The notes: generated from the sequence alone by a model not told the origin. Shown: positions 31,759-40,775, numbered from the stretch's first letter. The stretch: DNA of 64,000 bases from UBA11051 sp964390495 (GCA_964390495.1 CAYMIN010000002.1:235803-299802), one strand, 5' to 3'. Made by a program: numbers and translations.

Positions 31759-33216
31759 ATGCTCCCGTCATTCAACAGCAAACTCGGCGTCCTGGTGCTC
31801 TGTGGCGTATTCGGTCTCGCTGCTGTGAGCTTCCCCGCCGCATCTGCAAACAGCGACGCGGCCTCAACCGGCCCGCTGCTGGCCTTATCACATCTCGGGC
31901 CGCATCTACATGCCGCCGGCCTCTCCCAGCTTGCCGCCCACGTCCACAGTCAGCCGCCTGCTGAGCTTACCACATCGCTGACCGATGGCAATCTCTGCAT
32001 CATCAAGGGCTACGCGCCGGAGTGGGAAGGCCGGCTGGCACGGCAGTTGCTGGGCCTGGACTTGCGCCACCAAATCCTGCGGATCGCGGCCGGCTCGTAC
32101 CAACATCAGGTGATGGGCCTGGTCAAGCTGGAGGCCGGCGACCGCTCACACCGACGCTTTGATGCCAGAGTGCTGCAGGACGATGCGGTCAGCGCTCTAG
32201 CCGCCGGCTTTGCTCTCGATCCGCAGGTGCAGTCCCTGGACCTGTGGGCCGTGATCCCTGCCAATGGCACCCATGACTATGATCATGTACCGGTGTTTTC
32301 GGTCTCGGCCGAGCGCGAGCAGTTTTACCGCGCTCTAGCCGAGCCGCGGACGGCTCCCAATCTGCTGGCGATGCTGGGGCTGGTGCGACTGGCCCCGACC
32401 TATCTGCGGTACGCGGGCATTAAGGCTGCGGATAATGCCTCTGCCCCGCTGCCGGCAACCAGCTATGACGCCGAGACGATGCTTGAGCGCTGGGAGCAGC
32501 GAGTAGCTGCGGCACAAGCGCGCCTGGGGCAAGGCGACCGCGCGCAGGTAAGCATCCTCAGCGGCATCAACGGCCCCCAGGCCAGGGCGGCCCTGACTAT
32601 TGACGACGGCCCGCACCCACTGACTACGCCGCTGATGCTGGCGGTGCTACGCGACTACGGCATCCATGCCACCTTCTTTCTGGTCGCCGAAAAGGCCGAG
32701 GAATATCCTGAACTGGTGCGCCGGATCGCGCGTGACGGTCACGAGATCGCCAATCACTCTTACTCGCACCCGCGCGCGCACCAGGTGAGCGGCGCCCAGA
32801 TGCTGAGCGAGATCACCGCCTGTCAGGAGGTGATTGGCCGATTGACGGGCACGACCACGGCCCATTTCCGCCCGCCCGGCGGCCGCATCGGCGAGCCCGG
32901 CCTGCAGGCCCTAGCCGTCTCCGGACACACCCTGGTGATGTGGAGCAATAACGCCAATGACTGGATCAAGCCCGCGCCCGAAATCATCGCCGCCAACGCC
33001 CTGGACGGCCTGCAGTCCGGCGGCATCATCCTAATGCACCAGGGCAGCATGGAAAGCTTCAAGGCCCTGCCGCTCATCCTCCAAGGGGCGACAGCCCGTG
33101 GGCTGCAGTTGGGCACGGTGTCTGAGCTGCTGAGCGCCGGCGCCGCCCGCCTTACACGCATGACCCCACAGGCGGCCAGCCAGCACTTGCGCCGCCTCGG
33201 CTACGAACGCGAGTAA
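31759..33216 (+). CDS. Secreted polysaccharide deacetylase (NodB/CE4)
   Basis: A 485-residue exported protein. ATG 31759 starts a signal peptide ending near ASANS (about residue 32); the frame remains open upstream through repeats, which are not coding. Residues 40-270 are of unknown fold. The NodB domain (about 275-480) has TIDDGPHP (catalytic base Asp and metal Asp), HSYSHPRAH (metal His pair), FRPPGG, and ILMHQG with the last active-site His. All CE4 active-site residues are present, so it is probably active on N-acetylated glycans such as peptidoglycan or chitin-like polymers. Confidence 0.88.
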   Translation: MLPSFNSKLGVLVLCGVFGLAAVSFPAASANSDAASTGPLLALSHLGPHLHAAGLSQLAAHVHSQPPAELTTSLTDGNLCIIKGYAPEWEGRLARQLLGLDLRHQILRIAAGSYQHQVMGLVKLEAGDRSHRRFDARVLQDDAVSALAAGFALDPQVQSLDLWAVIPANGTHDYDHVPVFSVSAEREQFYRALAEPRTAPNLLAMLGLVRLAPTYLRYAGIKAADNASAPLPATSYDAETMLERWEQRVAAAQARLGQGDRAQVSILSGINGPQARAALTIDDGPHPLTTPLMLAVLRDYGIHATFFLVAEKAEEYPELVRRIARDGHEIANHSYSHPRAHQVSGAQMLSEITACQEVIGRLTGTTTAHFRPPGGRIGEPGLQALAVSGHTLVMWSNNANDWIKPAPEIIAANALDGLQSGGIILMHQGSMESFKALPLILQGATARGLQLGTVSELLSAGAARLTRMTPQAASQHLRRLGYERE

Positions 33217-33219
33217 CCT

Positions 33220-33253
33220 AACCTCCCCGCCGGCTCCTGCCGGCAGGTGGTTT
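33220..33253 (+). terminator. Terminator between deacetylase and the convergent HD-domain gene
   Basis: ACCTCCCCGCCGGC and GCCGGCAGGTGGT pair around TCCT with an internal bulge, followed by TTTAT. It lies three bases after the deacetylase stop. Confidence 0.6.
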
Positions 33254-33303
33254 ATACATCTTTCAGTAAGCAGCTTAGCTCAAGGGGGGAAATACTGACC
33301 TGC

Positions 33304-34356
33304 CTAGAAGGAGAAACTCGAGGGTAGAAAATGCTTCGTGTATTGTCGGGAAGCAAAACGGTCAGTCATGCCGGCAAGGTAGTCGCAAACCAGCCGTGCG
33401 CGCTCCTTTGCATCCCCAGGCACCTCCCCGCACGCCTCCCGAAGCGCACTATCATTCGACATATAGACTTCGAACAGCCCGCCAATGATGCCACGAACCT
33501 TCTCGCCTTCCTCACGTAGCTTCGGACGCCAATAGACGGTCTCGAACATCTGACGCTTGAGCTCGTCCGTGGCCTGCAGCACCGCCGCCGTCATCCGCAG
33601 CGAGGGCGCGTCGAGGCTGTGCTCGATGACATCCTCCACCATCGTGCCGACACGGGCACTGTGGGTGCGGCCCAGTACCTCCAGCAGCTCAGCCGGCAGG
33701 TCGTCCGTTGTTATCAGCCCCGCGTGGAGACAGTCATCAAGATCGTGATTGAGATAGGCGATGCGGTCGGATACGCAGACCACCAGAGCCTCCAGCGTTC
33801 CCTGCCACTCGGCGGCCAGCACCCCCGCGAGGTCGGCGTCCCCCTTGCTGTGCAGGACGATCCCCTCGCGTGTCTCAGCAGTAAGATTAAGCCCGGCTCC
33901 GTCGCGCTCCAGCTCGTCCACCACCCTGAGACTGTGCTCGTGGTGACGGAAAGAGGCCTCGGCATCGTAACGCCGGTAAGCCTCATCCAGCGCCGCCTCC
34001 CCGGAGTGCCCATACGGCGTATGGCCGACATCGTGGGCCAGAGCAATCGCCTCGGTGAGGTCCTCGTTGAGGCGCAAGGCCTTGGCGATGGTGCGGGCGA
34101 TCTGTGAGACCTCCAAGGTGTGGGAAAGCCGCGTACGCAAGTGGTCCTCGCGCGGCGAGATAAAAACCTGGGTCTTATGGGCCAGACGGCGGAAGGCGCG
34201 ACATAAGTGAATAATGCGGTCCCGGTCGCGCTGGTAACAGGTACGCACCGGGCAAGGCTCCTCCGGCCTGCGGCGGCCCGCAGACTCGGCGCTGAGGGCT
34301 GCATAAGACGACAAATTATCGCGCTCAAACTGCTCCAGGCCTCGGCGTATGTGCAT
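33304..34356 (-). CDS. HD-domain deoxyguanosinetriphosphate triphosphohydrolase-like protein
   Basis: A 350-residue protein of the dGTPase family, which hydrolyses dNTPs to nucleoside and triphosphate. It shows RDRIIHLCRAFRRLAHKTQVF near residue 50, TRLSHTLEVSQIARTIA, HDVGHTPYGHSGE (the HD pair) and HHEHSLRVV. The ATG at 34356 (MHIRRGLEQFE) has AGGAGA nine bases upstream. It matches the shorter Gram-positive-type group rather than E. coli Dgt, so its substrate may differ. It is the last minus-strand gene before the convergent deacetylase. Confidence 0.9.
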   Translation of the reverse strand: MHIRRGLEQFERDNLSSYAALSAESAGRRRPEEPCPVRTCYQRDRDRIIHLCRAFRRLAHKTQVFISPREDHLRTRLSHTLEVSQIARTIAKALRLNEDLTEAIALAHDVGHTPYGHSGEAALDEAYRRYDAEASFRHHEHSLRVVDELERDGAGLNLTAETREGIVLHSKGDADLAGVLAAEWQGTLEALVVCVSDRIAYLNHDLDDCLHAGLITTDDLPAELLEVLGRTHSARVGTMVEDVIEHSLDAPSLRMTAAVLQATDELKRQMFETVYWRPKLREEGEKVRGIIGGLFEVYMSNDSALREACGEVPGDAKERARLVCDYLAGMTDRFASRQYTKHFLPSSFSF

Positions 34357-34464
34357 ATCAGATAGTCTCCTGCCGGATGCTGCTGGTAAAGCCTGCGGCC
34401 TGTTGCGAGAACCAGAGCCGTCACCGGGCCCGACGAGCCGCGAACGGCGTGCCCCCAAAGACCA

Positions 34465-34633
34465 CGCTAACGGCTATCGGGCTGGAAAGCCCGACCCACG
34501 CGAGGACAGTTGGGAAGCGCCGGCCACGGCATAGTGCTAGAGCCAAATGCTGGGCCGGTTTCGCTGCCCTTCGACATTGCTCAGGGCGGTGAGCTTGTCG
34601 AACCGCGCTCAGCCGGCCCCTCCGCAAGACACA
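34465..34633 (-). repeat. Intergenic repeats between glyS and the HD gene (module C plus a TTCGACA palindrome)
   Basis: This 348-bp gap (34357-34704) has no gene. At 34470-34502 lies ACGGCTATCGGGCTGGAAAGCCCGACCCACGCG, a module C copy with the TCGGGCTGGAAAGCCCGA hairpin. At 34570-34602 lies the imperfect palindrome TTCGACATTGCTCAGG / GGTGAGCTTGTCGAA. The word GAGCTTGTCGAA is a commonly dispersed element in many bacterial genomes. GCCGGCCCCTCC after it partly resembles module D. Confidence 0.7.
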
Positions 34634-34704
34634 AAACAATGACAACGACTAAGGCGCGGGTAGCCGATGCGCCCTTGCAGCGGCCATAGCTCAAGGGGTC
34701 TGCG

Positions 34705-36804
34705 TCACTGCACGATCTGCGTGAAGTCGGCAAGCCGTAAGTACAAACGGTCAAGCCGCCTCATCACCGCCAGCCGATTAGTGCGCAAGGCCTGGTCCTC
34801 CACATTTACCATCACCTGCACGAAATAATCGTCTATCGGCTGCTGCAGACTCCTCAGCGCCTCCCACGCCGCTAAGTAATCGCCTTTCTCGGTCAGCGCC
34901 TCTCTGACCCGCTCGGCACAGGCCTGATAGGCGTCCCAGAGCTGCTGCTCGATCGGCTCCGCAAACAACTCCGTGCCTACCTCCACATCTGCAGGTAAAT
35001 CACTAGGCCGAACAATATTCGCCGGTCGGGTGGCAGTATCTACAGCCAAGCCGAAATCGCTATCCTCGGCGCGGATTGTGGTCAAGGCCTCGGCCCTGGC
35101 AATCGTTTCCACCATGTCATGCCAGGAGGTAGCCAGCACCGCCCGGATCGTGTCATACCGGACCCCCGCGGCCTGGAGGTAGTTCTCAATGCGCCCCGCC
35201 ATGAAATCGCGCAAGCGGGCCGTGGCCTTGGCGATGTCAGGTGCCTCCTCCTCCGGCAGTTCGGGCAGCAGCCCCATGTCCAGGCTGATAATATCATCGA
35301 GGGAGAAGTGCAGACCGCGGTCCCTGGCGATGGCGATGATGCCGGAAGCCTGTCGCCGCAGGCCGGTCGGGTCTTTAGTGCCGCTAGGGTCAGCGCCGAT
35401 TAGGAACGAGGCAGCGAGGTTGTCAAGCTTGTCGGCCACCGCCAAGAGCGCACCGGGCATGGTAGCGGGCAAGGGACTGTCAGGGCCCAGTGGCATGTAT
35501 TGCTCGGCAATGGCGCGGCTGACGCTGCGGTCCTCGCCGGCGACAAGGGCATAGTAAGCCCCGACGGTGCCCTGGAGGCCGGCGAGCTTGGTGTCACCGA
35601 TCATCTGGCTAATCTGGTCGGTCTTGCTCAGCAAGGCGGCGCGCTGAGTGGTCGCGATCTCGGCTTCGTCAGCCCCGACCCGCTCGCAAAGCCATGTGGC
35701 GAGAATCTGCAGGCGCATGGTCTTGTCATGCAGAGTGCCGAGGTTCTCCAAAAAGGTGACGCGGCGGAGCTTCTCCAGGGATTGCTCCGGCGTGGCCTTG
35801 GTGTCGGCCTGAATATAGAACTCGGCATCGGCCAGGCGTGGGCCGATCACCTTCTCATTGCCGGCGCGTACCGTATCAGCCGCCTCCGCGCCGACATTGG
35901 CCACAACAATAAAGCGGGCCATCAGCGCCCCGCTCTCGGCTACCACCGGGAAGTAAGACTGATGCTTCTCCATAACGGTGGCGATGACTTCATCCGGCAG
36001 CTCCAAGTAACGTTGGTCGAAGCTGCCGAGGATGCACAAGGGCCATTCCACCAGGAAACTGTTCTCATCAACGGTGTCGTCGTGCAAGACCGGCGTGCCG
36101 TTGACCTCGGCGGCAATGGCCTCGGCCTGCTCCAGCATACGCTGACGGCGGACTCGGTGATCGGCGGTAACATGAGCCCGCTCAAGGCTAGCCAGATACT
36201 CGGAAGCGTCGGCTAGCTCGACCGCCTCGGGACTGAGCACGCGATGCCCCCAAGTGACGCGCCCACTCGTAAGACCAGCCACCTCCAGCGGAATGACCTC
36301 AGAGCCGAGCAGAGCCACCAGCCAACGGATCGGCCGAATGAACCGTACATCGAGGTTGCCCCAGCGCATGGTCTTAGGGAAGTCGAGCGCGCCGATGACC
36401 CCGGCCAGCATCTCCGGCAGCACCTCGACAGCCGCCCGGCCTTCCTCCTTGACCGTTACAGCTACGAATACCCCATTGTCGGTTTCCTTCACCGAAAGTG
36501 CCTTGACGTCAACACCCCGGGCCTTGGCAAAGCCAAAAGCGGCATCAGTGGGGTCGCCATCTTCAGTAAAGGCGCGCTCGGCCGGTGGTCCCTTGTACTC
36601 CACCTCACGGTCGGGCTGGCGTTGGGCGGTATCGCTCACTAGCACCGCCAGGCGTCGAGGTGTAGCGTACGTCGCGATTTCGCCGTGAGACAGGCGCAGT
36701 TCGTCCAGCCCCTCCCCCACTATGCGGGCGATCTGGTCAAGTGCCGGTAGCACCACGCCGGCCGGCATCTCCTCCGTACCTATCTCGAATAGCAAATCAG
36801 ACAT
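34705..36804 (-). CDS. glyS: Glycyl-tRNA synthetase beta subunit
   Basis: The beta subunit of tetrameric (alpha2beta2) glycyl-tRNA synthetase, 699 residues. It begins MSDLLFEIGTEEMPAG, the family N-terminus, and shows MRWGNLDVRFIRPIRW, MEKHQSYFPV, KTDQISQMIGD, DPTGLRRQASGIIAI and the VMVNVEDQALRTNRLA end. ATG 36804 is chosen over earlier codons because they run into repeat sequence. It is preceded by glyQ with a 150-bp gap. Confidence 0.96.
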   Translation of the reverse strand: MSDLLFEIGTEEMPAGVVLPALDQIARIVGEGLDELRLSHGEIATYATPRRLAVLVSDTAQRQPDREVEYKGPPAERAFTEDGDPTDAAFGFAKARGVDVKALSVKETDNGVFVAVTVKEEGRAAVEVLPEMLAGVIGALDFPKTMRWGNLDVRFIRPIRWLVALLGSEVIPLEVAGLTSGRVTWGHRVLSPEAVELADASEYLASLERAHVTADHRVRRQRMLEQAEAIAAEVNGTPVLHDDTVDENSFLVEWPLCILGSFDQRYLELPDEVIATVMEKHQSYFPVVAESGALMARFIVVANVGAEAADTVRAGNEKVIGPRLADAEFYIQADTKATPEQSLEKLRRVTFLENLGTLHDKTMRLQILATWLCERVGADEAEIATTQRAALLSKTDQISQMIGDTKLAGLQGTVGAYYALVAGEDRSVSRAIAEQYMPLGPDSPLPATMPGALLAVADKLDNLAASFLIGADPSGTKDPTGLRRQASGIIAIARDRGLHFSLDDIISLDMGLLPELPEEEAPDIAKATARLRDFMAGRIENYLQAAGVRYDTIRAVLATSWHDMVETIARAEALTTIRAEDSDFGLAVDTATRPANIVRPSDLPADVEVGTELFAEPIEQQLWDAYQACAERVREALTEKGDYLAAWEALRSLQQPIDDYFVQVMVNVEDQALRTNRLAVMRRLDRLYLRLADFTQIVQ

Positions 36805-36859
36805 ACACGATGCTCCGTTTCGCGGTATTTGGCCTCGGCGCGTGCGTACGACAACAGCA

Positions 36860-36900
36860 CCCCTCACCCCTTCTCTTCCCCTCTCCCGCAGGGAGAGGCG
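36860..36900 (-). repeat. Module B-like repeat between glyQ and glyS
   Basis: CCCCTCACCCCTTCTCTTCCCCTCTCCCGCAGGGAGAGG (+ strand) contains the CCTCTCCC/GGGAGAGG stem of module B. It sits inside what would otherwise be a tight glyQS operon; on the transcript it would form a hairpin between the two genes. Confidence 0.7.
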
Positions 36901-36954
36901 AAACGACAACTACAAACCTCGGCCGCCCGGAAACAACCACTAACGGCCAAGGAA

Positions 36955-37824
36955 TCAAGATCGCAGCAGTGGGAAGCCCAGCTCCTCGCGATGACGCACA
37001 TAGGCCTTACCCACCTCACGAGCCAGGTTGCGTACCCGCTCGATCATCCCAGGGCGCTCGGTAATCGAGATCGCGCCGCGCGCCTCAAGAAGATTGAAAG
37101 TGTGCGAGCAGTAAAGAACATAATCATACGCCGGTAGCGGTAAAGCCGCCTTGATCAGTCGCAGAGCCTCGGTCTCGTAAAGGTCGAAAAGCTGCCAGAG
37201 CATCTCAACATCGGCAACCTCGAAATTGTAGATGGAAAACTGGCGCTCTTCCTCGTACTTGATCTCTCCGCAGGTGATGGTGTCGCTGTAGTGGATCTCG
37301 CGATAGTCATCAACTCCCTGCAGGTGCATCGCCAGGCGGCCAAGACCATAGGTAAGCTCGGCCGAGACGGGCTTGCAGGGCTGACTGCAGGCCTGCTGAA
37401 AATAGGTGAACTGCGTGATCTCCATGCCGTCAAGACGGACCTCCCAGCCGAGACCGGCCGCGCCCAATGTCGGCGCCTCCCAGTCGTCCTCCACGAACTT
37501 GATGTCATGGATATTGAGATCGAGGCCGATGGCCTGGAGGCTGGCCAAGTAGAGATCCTGCACGTCGGGTGGCGAGGGCTTGAGCAGGACCTGGAACTGC
37601 AGGTGCTTCTGGAAGCGGTTGGGATTCTCGCCATAGCGGCCGTCACTAGGCCGGCGGGAGGGCTGGACATAGGCGACCTGGGTCGGCTCGGGGCCGAGTG
37701 CCCACAAGATCGTCGCGGGGCACATGGTCCCCGCGCCGACCGGGCAATCATAGGGCTGCATAATCACACAGCCGGCCTCGGCCCAGAACTGGTCGAGGCT
37801 GGCTATCAACTGCTGGTAATTCAT
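36955..37824 (-). CDS. glyQ: Glycyl-tRNA synthetase alpha subunit
   Basis: The catalytic alpha subunit, 289 residues. It has FWAEAGCVIMQPYDCPVGAG, the PTQVAYVQPSRRPSDGRYG segment (motif 2 region), VEDDWEAPTLGAAGLGWEV and ITQFTYFQQ. GGAGGTG lies four bases before ATG 37824. Only a hairpin and no T-box-like sequence is seen in the leader. Separate alpha and beta subunits are the common bacterial form. Confidence 0.97.
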   Translation of the reverse strand: MNYQQLIASLDQFWAEAGCVIMQPYDCPVGAGTMCPATILWALGPEPTQVAYVQPSRRPSDGRYGENPNRFQKHLQFQVLLKPSPPDVQDLYLASLQAIGLDLNIHDIKFVEDDWEAPTLGAAGLGWEVRLDGMEITQFTYFQQACSQPCKPVSAELTYGLGRLAMHLQGVDDYREIHYSDTITCGEIKYEEERQFSIYNFEVADVEMLWQLFDLYETEALRLIKAALPLPAYDYVLYCSHTFNLLEARGAISITERPGMIERVRNLAREVGKAYVRHREELGFPLLRS

Positions 37825-38024
37825 CAAACACCTCCACACGACTGGGCCAGCGTGAACAAGCGATATGGAGCCGGCAACAGCCCAAGGCCTCAGGCTGCGG
37901 GCAGCTTACAGGTTAACAGGTCAAGGCGGTGGTTGGCAAGAGTGCAGCAGCCGTGCGGCGCGATGACGCCAACAACAGATGCGGGCGACCTAGGGATGGT
38001 GGGAACTGTCCCCTGGAAAGTGAG

Positions 38025-38050
38025 ACGGCGCCCGCATTGAGCGCCGTTTT
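38025..38050. terminator. Hairpin downstream of the sigma factor gene
   Basis: ACGGCGC and GCGCCGT pair around CCGCATTGA. On + it is followed by TTTTAT, the better terminator form, although no + gene lies upstream. On - it lies about 35 bp after the sigma factor stop and is followed by CTCAC, a weak T tract. Confidence 0.45.
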
Positions 38051-38083
38051 ATGGTATGGTGGCATGCGGCAACAGGCGGGGCC

Positions 38084-38773
38084 TTACTGCTCACCACTGC
38101 GGAGCCTGGCGGCCTGCTCCGGAGCGACCTTGGGCAGCTTGCGCCTGATTCGCGACAGAGCATTGTCTATGGACTTGATTTTGCAATTGAGTACGCTGGC
38201 CATCTCCTTGTAGGACTTGCCGGTCTGGTACTCGGACAAGACCTGCCATTCGAAGGGAGATAGCTCGTCACGTAAGGTGGCCTTGAGGACGCGCTCGCCT
38301 TCTTTGCCAAGCACCACGGTCTGGGGATCGGTATGGGTTTCGGTGTCGAGTATCTCCACAAGCTCGCGGTCGCCGGGATCGCTGCTGGGCGAAGCCTCGA
38401 GCGAGACCGAGGAATTGAGGGGCGTCTGCTTTTGGCGGGTAGCGGCCTTAATGGCCGAGATCATCTGGCGCTGGATACAGACTTTGGCGAAACAGGCGAA
38501 TGAGGTATGGCGGTCAGCGCGGAAGTCGGTGATGGCTTCCCAGAGGCCGATGAGACCGATCTGGAGCAGATCGTCGCGCTCGGCTCCTTGCAGGAAATAG
38601 GATTTGACTTTGGACCTGACCAGGTTGCGGTACTTGTAGAGCAGATACTCGCAGGCTTCCTGGTCTTGGTCGTCTTGGGCTCGTCTGACCAGTTCTTCGT
38701 CGGAAAGCGGCTGATAGGCAAGGGTGCGTCGGCGGTGCGCAGCTTCACGGAAGAACTCAGCAGGATTGACCAT
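38084..38773 (-). CDS. RNA polymerase sigma factor, SigH (sigma-30)-like
   Basis: A 229-residue sigma-70-family protein. Region 2 is clear: LLYKYRNLVRSKVKSYF, AERDDLLQIGLIGLWEAI and SFACFAKVCIQRQMISAI. A KQTPLNSSVSL linker and region 4 (SPFEWQVLSEYQTGKSYKEM, IKSIDNALSRIRRKL) follow. The linker and region 2 resemble Bacillus SigH. ATG 38773 follows GGAG. It ends a three-gene operon with DUF4342 and CvpA-like genes. Its regulon cannot be deduced here. Confidence 0.9.
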   Translation of the reverse strand: MVNPAEFFREAAHRRRTLAYQPLSDEELVRRAQDDQDQEACEYLLYKYRNLVRSKVKSYFLQGAERDDLLQIGLIGLWEAITDFRADRHTSFACFAKVCIQRQMISAIKAATRQKQTPLNSSVSLEASPSSDPGDRELVEILDTETHTDPQTVVLGKEGERVLKATLRDELSPFEWQVLSEYQTGKSYKEMASVLNCKIKSIDNALSRIRRKLPKVAPEQAARLRSGEQ

Positions 38774-38784
38774 ACTTCGGCTCC

Positions 38785-39210
38785 TCAATCGTGTGAACGG
38801 TCCAGGTGCGGATGCTCAGTCGACGCTTCCGGCTCTGCGACCGGAGCGTACAGCAGCTCAACAGAAGAGTGCGAAACAAGCTCGCCGACTAGTACCACCG
38901 CCGCTGCAGTGATGCCGGCGAGAGCTGTTGGGAACTGGCAGATGGCTTTGTCTAGGAGCTTGATACGGATATCTGCGACTTGCTGTCCGGCCATCACCTC
39001 GCTTATCTTTTCGGTAACGCGCTCGCCGAGGGCCTGGAAATCGTCATCAGCGTCCTCAGCGCGATGTTCGAGCCAAACCAAAGCATCTACCACGTCGCCG
39101 TCGGTGGCCTCGAGAGCCTCGCGGGCTTGTCCATAGCCGACCTGCATGCGCTCGCGGAGCAGGTCCACCGCCGCCAGATCATATTGTTTTGCGGAGAGGT
39201 CGCGCTTCAT
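38785..39210 (-). CDS. DUF4342 protein with N-terminal UBA-like domain
   Basis: A 141-residue protein. Residues 10-50 (LRERMQVGYGQAREALEATD, then DVVDALVWLE) are a UBA/EF-Ts-type three-helix motif. A charged linker follows, then VADIRIKLLDKAICQFP and a hydrophobic segment ALAGITAAAVVLVGELV. This is the layout of DUF4342 proteins. No function is established. It lies 11 bp before the sigma factor, so cotranslation and possibly a regulatory link are likely. Confidence 0.78.
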   Translation of the reverse strand: MKRDLSAKQYDLAAVDLLRERMQVGYGQAREALEATDGDVVDALVWLEHRAEDADDDFQALGERVTEKISEVMAGQQVADIRIKLLDKAICQFPTALAGITAAAVVLVGELVSHSSVELLYAPVAEPEASTEHPHLDRSHD

Positions 39211-39224
39211 GCGCCCAAGCCGTT

Positions 39225-39692
39225 CTAGTCGGCTACGTCAGTGCTGCCGATGCGGTGCATAAACCTGAGAAAGCCCTTGAGGGCACGTAGTTCATAAACC
39301 TGGCCGCGAAATACCGAGCTCGCAAAGGCCGGATAGGTCTCCCCGAAATGCAGATGGATGAAGCCGAAAGCGATATGCGAAAAGAAAAGCCCAATCAGCA
39401 AGCCGAGAGCGCAAGCGATGGCGGAGTCGAAGGGCCCGAGATCGGATTTGAGCTGCCTCTGTAACAGGGTCGAGGTGGTGGCGGTGACAGCCACGATTAC
39501 CAGGAAAATGGTGAGATAAGCAGCCGCGTAGGAGAACTGAGGGGAAGCAATCGCTTGGTACGAGAAGGTAGCGATCTTTAGCGCGATCCAAACACCGACG
39601 GTGTCAATGATCGCACAAACTGCGCCGCGTTTGACCTCTATGACCATGATGAGCACACACAAGGCTATGGTCAAGAAGTCAAGCCAGGTCAT
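39225..39692 (-). CDS. CvpA-like membrane protein
   Basis: A 155-residue membrane protein with about four hydrophobic segments (near residues 5-20, 28-45, 58-78, 95-118). The first is TWLDFLTIALCVLIMVIEVKRG, the shape of CvpA/colicin V production family starts. GGGAGGGG lies just before ATG 39692. It is the first gene of the operon with DUF4342 and the sigma factor. Confidence 0.7.
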   Translation of the reverse strand: MTWLDFLTIALCVLIMVIEVKRGAVCAIIDTVGVWIALKIATFSYQAIASPQFSYAAAYLTIFLVIVAVTATTSTLLQRQLKSDLGPFDSAIACALGLLIGLFFSHIAFGFIHLHFGETYPAFASSVFRGQVYELRALKGFLRFMHRIGSTDVAD

Positions 39693-39866
39693 GCCGTCCC
39701 CTCCCCGGTCGAGCAAATCAGTTGCCCCGGGAGCGCAAGATGATGAAGATTTCGACGCACGACACTCGCGCCCAAATTATTGGGAAGCGAAACTATCATA
39801 GTCGAATCCAGCAACATGGGGTTTTTGCGGCAGCAGTTGCAGCGATGCAGTGGTATAACTAGGGGC

Positions 39867-39895
39867 ATTATAGACGACAATCTTAGCGCCGTCAA
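39867..39895 (-). promoter_or_regulatory. Promoter of the cvpA-like/DUF4342/sigma operon
   Basis: On the minus strand TTGACG (39890-39895) and TATAAT (39867-39872) are separated by 17 bp. Transcription would start near 39860, giving a leader of about 165 nt before ATG 39692. I see no recognisable riboswitch in that leader. Confidence 0.85.
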
Positions 39896-39932
39896 GCATA
39901 ATTAGAATCGCGGCGAGTAATGGCCGGCGCGG

Positions 39933-40775
39933 CTAGCGATTGACCACCATCGAGACATAGCCGACCACGCCGGGGCTGGGCATGACCTCTCCGGAATGGC
40001 CATAGTGAAGCGTCTCGGCACGGCTGGCGCCGAGCTGGGAGGCAGCCGTGAGCATCGCCGCCACCGGCCCACGCCCGCACATGCTGATGTCGGGACGAGT
40101 GCGCAAGAGGCCGTCGGCATCCAGGCTCTCCATCAGCGGTATCAGGACCTGGTCCTGGGCAATGGCGACCTTGGCCGGGCGGTGATGGGTCATGTCGGTA
40201 CTGGCGATGATCACGGCGTCGGCTGTGCCCGCAGCGGCAACGATGGCGGCGGCCACCTGGCGGACCTCGGCGGCGTCCTGGCGCACCATCATGATCGGGA
40301 CCAGTTGGCAGGCATCGCCGTAGAGGTGCTGGAGAAACGGCAGCTCGACCTCAAGGCTATGTTCGCCGATGAAGGCCTGAGGTCCGTCGCGGAAGTCCGG
40401 CAGCCTAGCGGCGATGTCGGAGGCCAATTGCTCGTGGATGGGCAGGTCCCCCAGCGGTGTGCGCCAACTGCCACGGCTCTGTATCGCCGGCATGGGATTG
40501 CCGTGGCTGGGGCTGATGACGATGGCAGCTTCAGGGATGCCGTCAGTGGCGAGGCGCGCGAAACCATGCGCAGCAATCGCTCCCGAGAACATGTAGCCGG
40601 CATGAGGGCTGACCAAGCCGAGGATCTCTCGCGGGCCGTCGGCATTGACCTGCGGCAGTTGCCCCGGGCCGCGCGCGTCCAGATAGCAGCCTTCTAGCTG
40701 CTCGCGCAGGCCCTCGGGGTCGCCTTGATAGAACTGGCCGGCTACCGCCGGCTGGCGAATCGGCTCTGCACTCAT
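39933..40775 (-). CDS. MEMO1-family protein (AmmeMemoRadiSam system protein B)
   Basis: A 280-residue MEMO family protein. Motifs: QPAVAGQFYQGD at the N-terminus, VSPHAGYMFSGAIA, ISPSHG, GEHSLEVELPFLQ, ASTDMTHHRP, CGRGPVAAML and the last strand VVGYVSMVV. The conserved metal-binding His residues are present. The family is often encoded with AMMECR1 and a radical SAM protein; neither is in this window. It lies 30 bp downstream of proS, apparently the last gene of the dxr operon. Confidence 0.9.
   Translation of the reverse strand: MSAEPIRQPAVAGQFYQGDPEGLREQLEGCYLDARGPGQLPQVNADGPREILGLVSPHAGYMFSGAIAAHGFARLATDGIPEAAIVISPSHGNPMPAIQSRGSWRTPLGDLPIHEQLASDIAARLPDFRDGPQAFIGEHSLEVELPFLQHLYGDACQLVPIMMVRQDAAEVRQVAAAIVAAAGTADAVIIASTDMTHHRPAKVAIAQDQVLIPLMESLDADGLLRTRPDISMCGRGPVAAMLTAASQLGASRAETLHYGHSGEVMPSPGVVGYVSMVVNR

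Noticed and set aside
37825..38083. Possible T-box or glycine riboswitch upstream of glyQ
   Set aside because: No T-box-like AGGGTGGNACCGCG sequence and no glycine-aptamer layout can be seen on the minus strand; only a simple hairpin is present.
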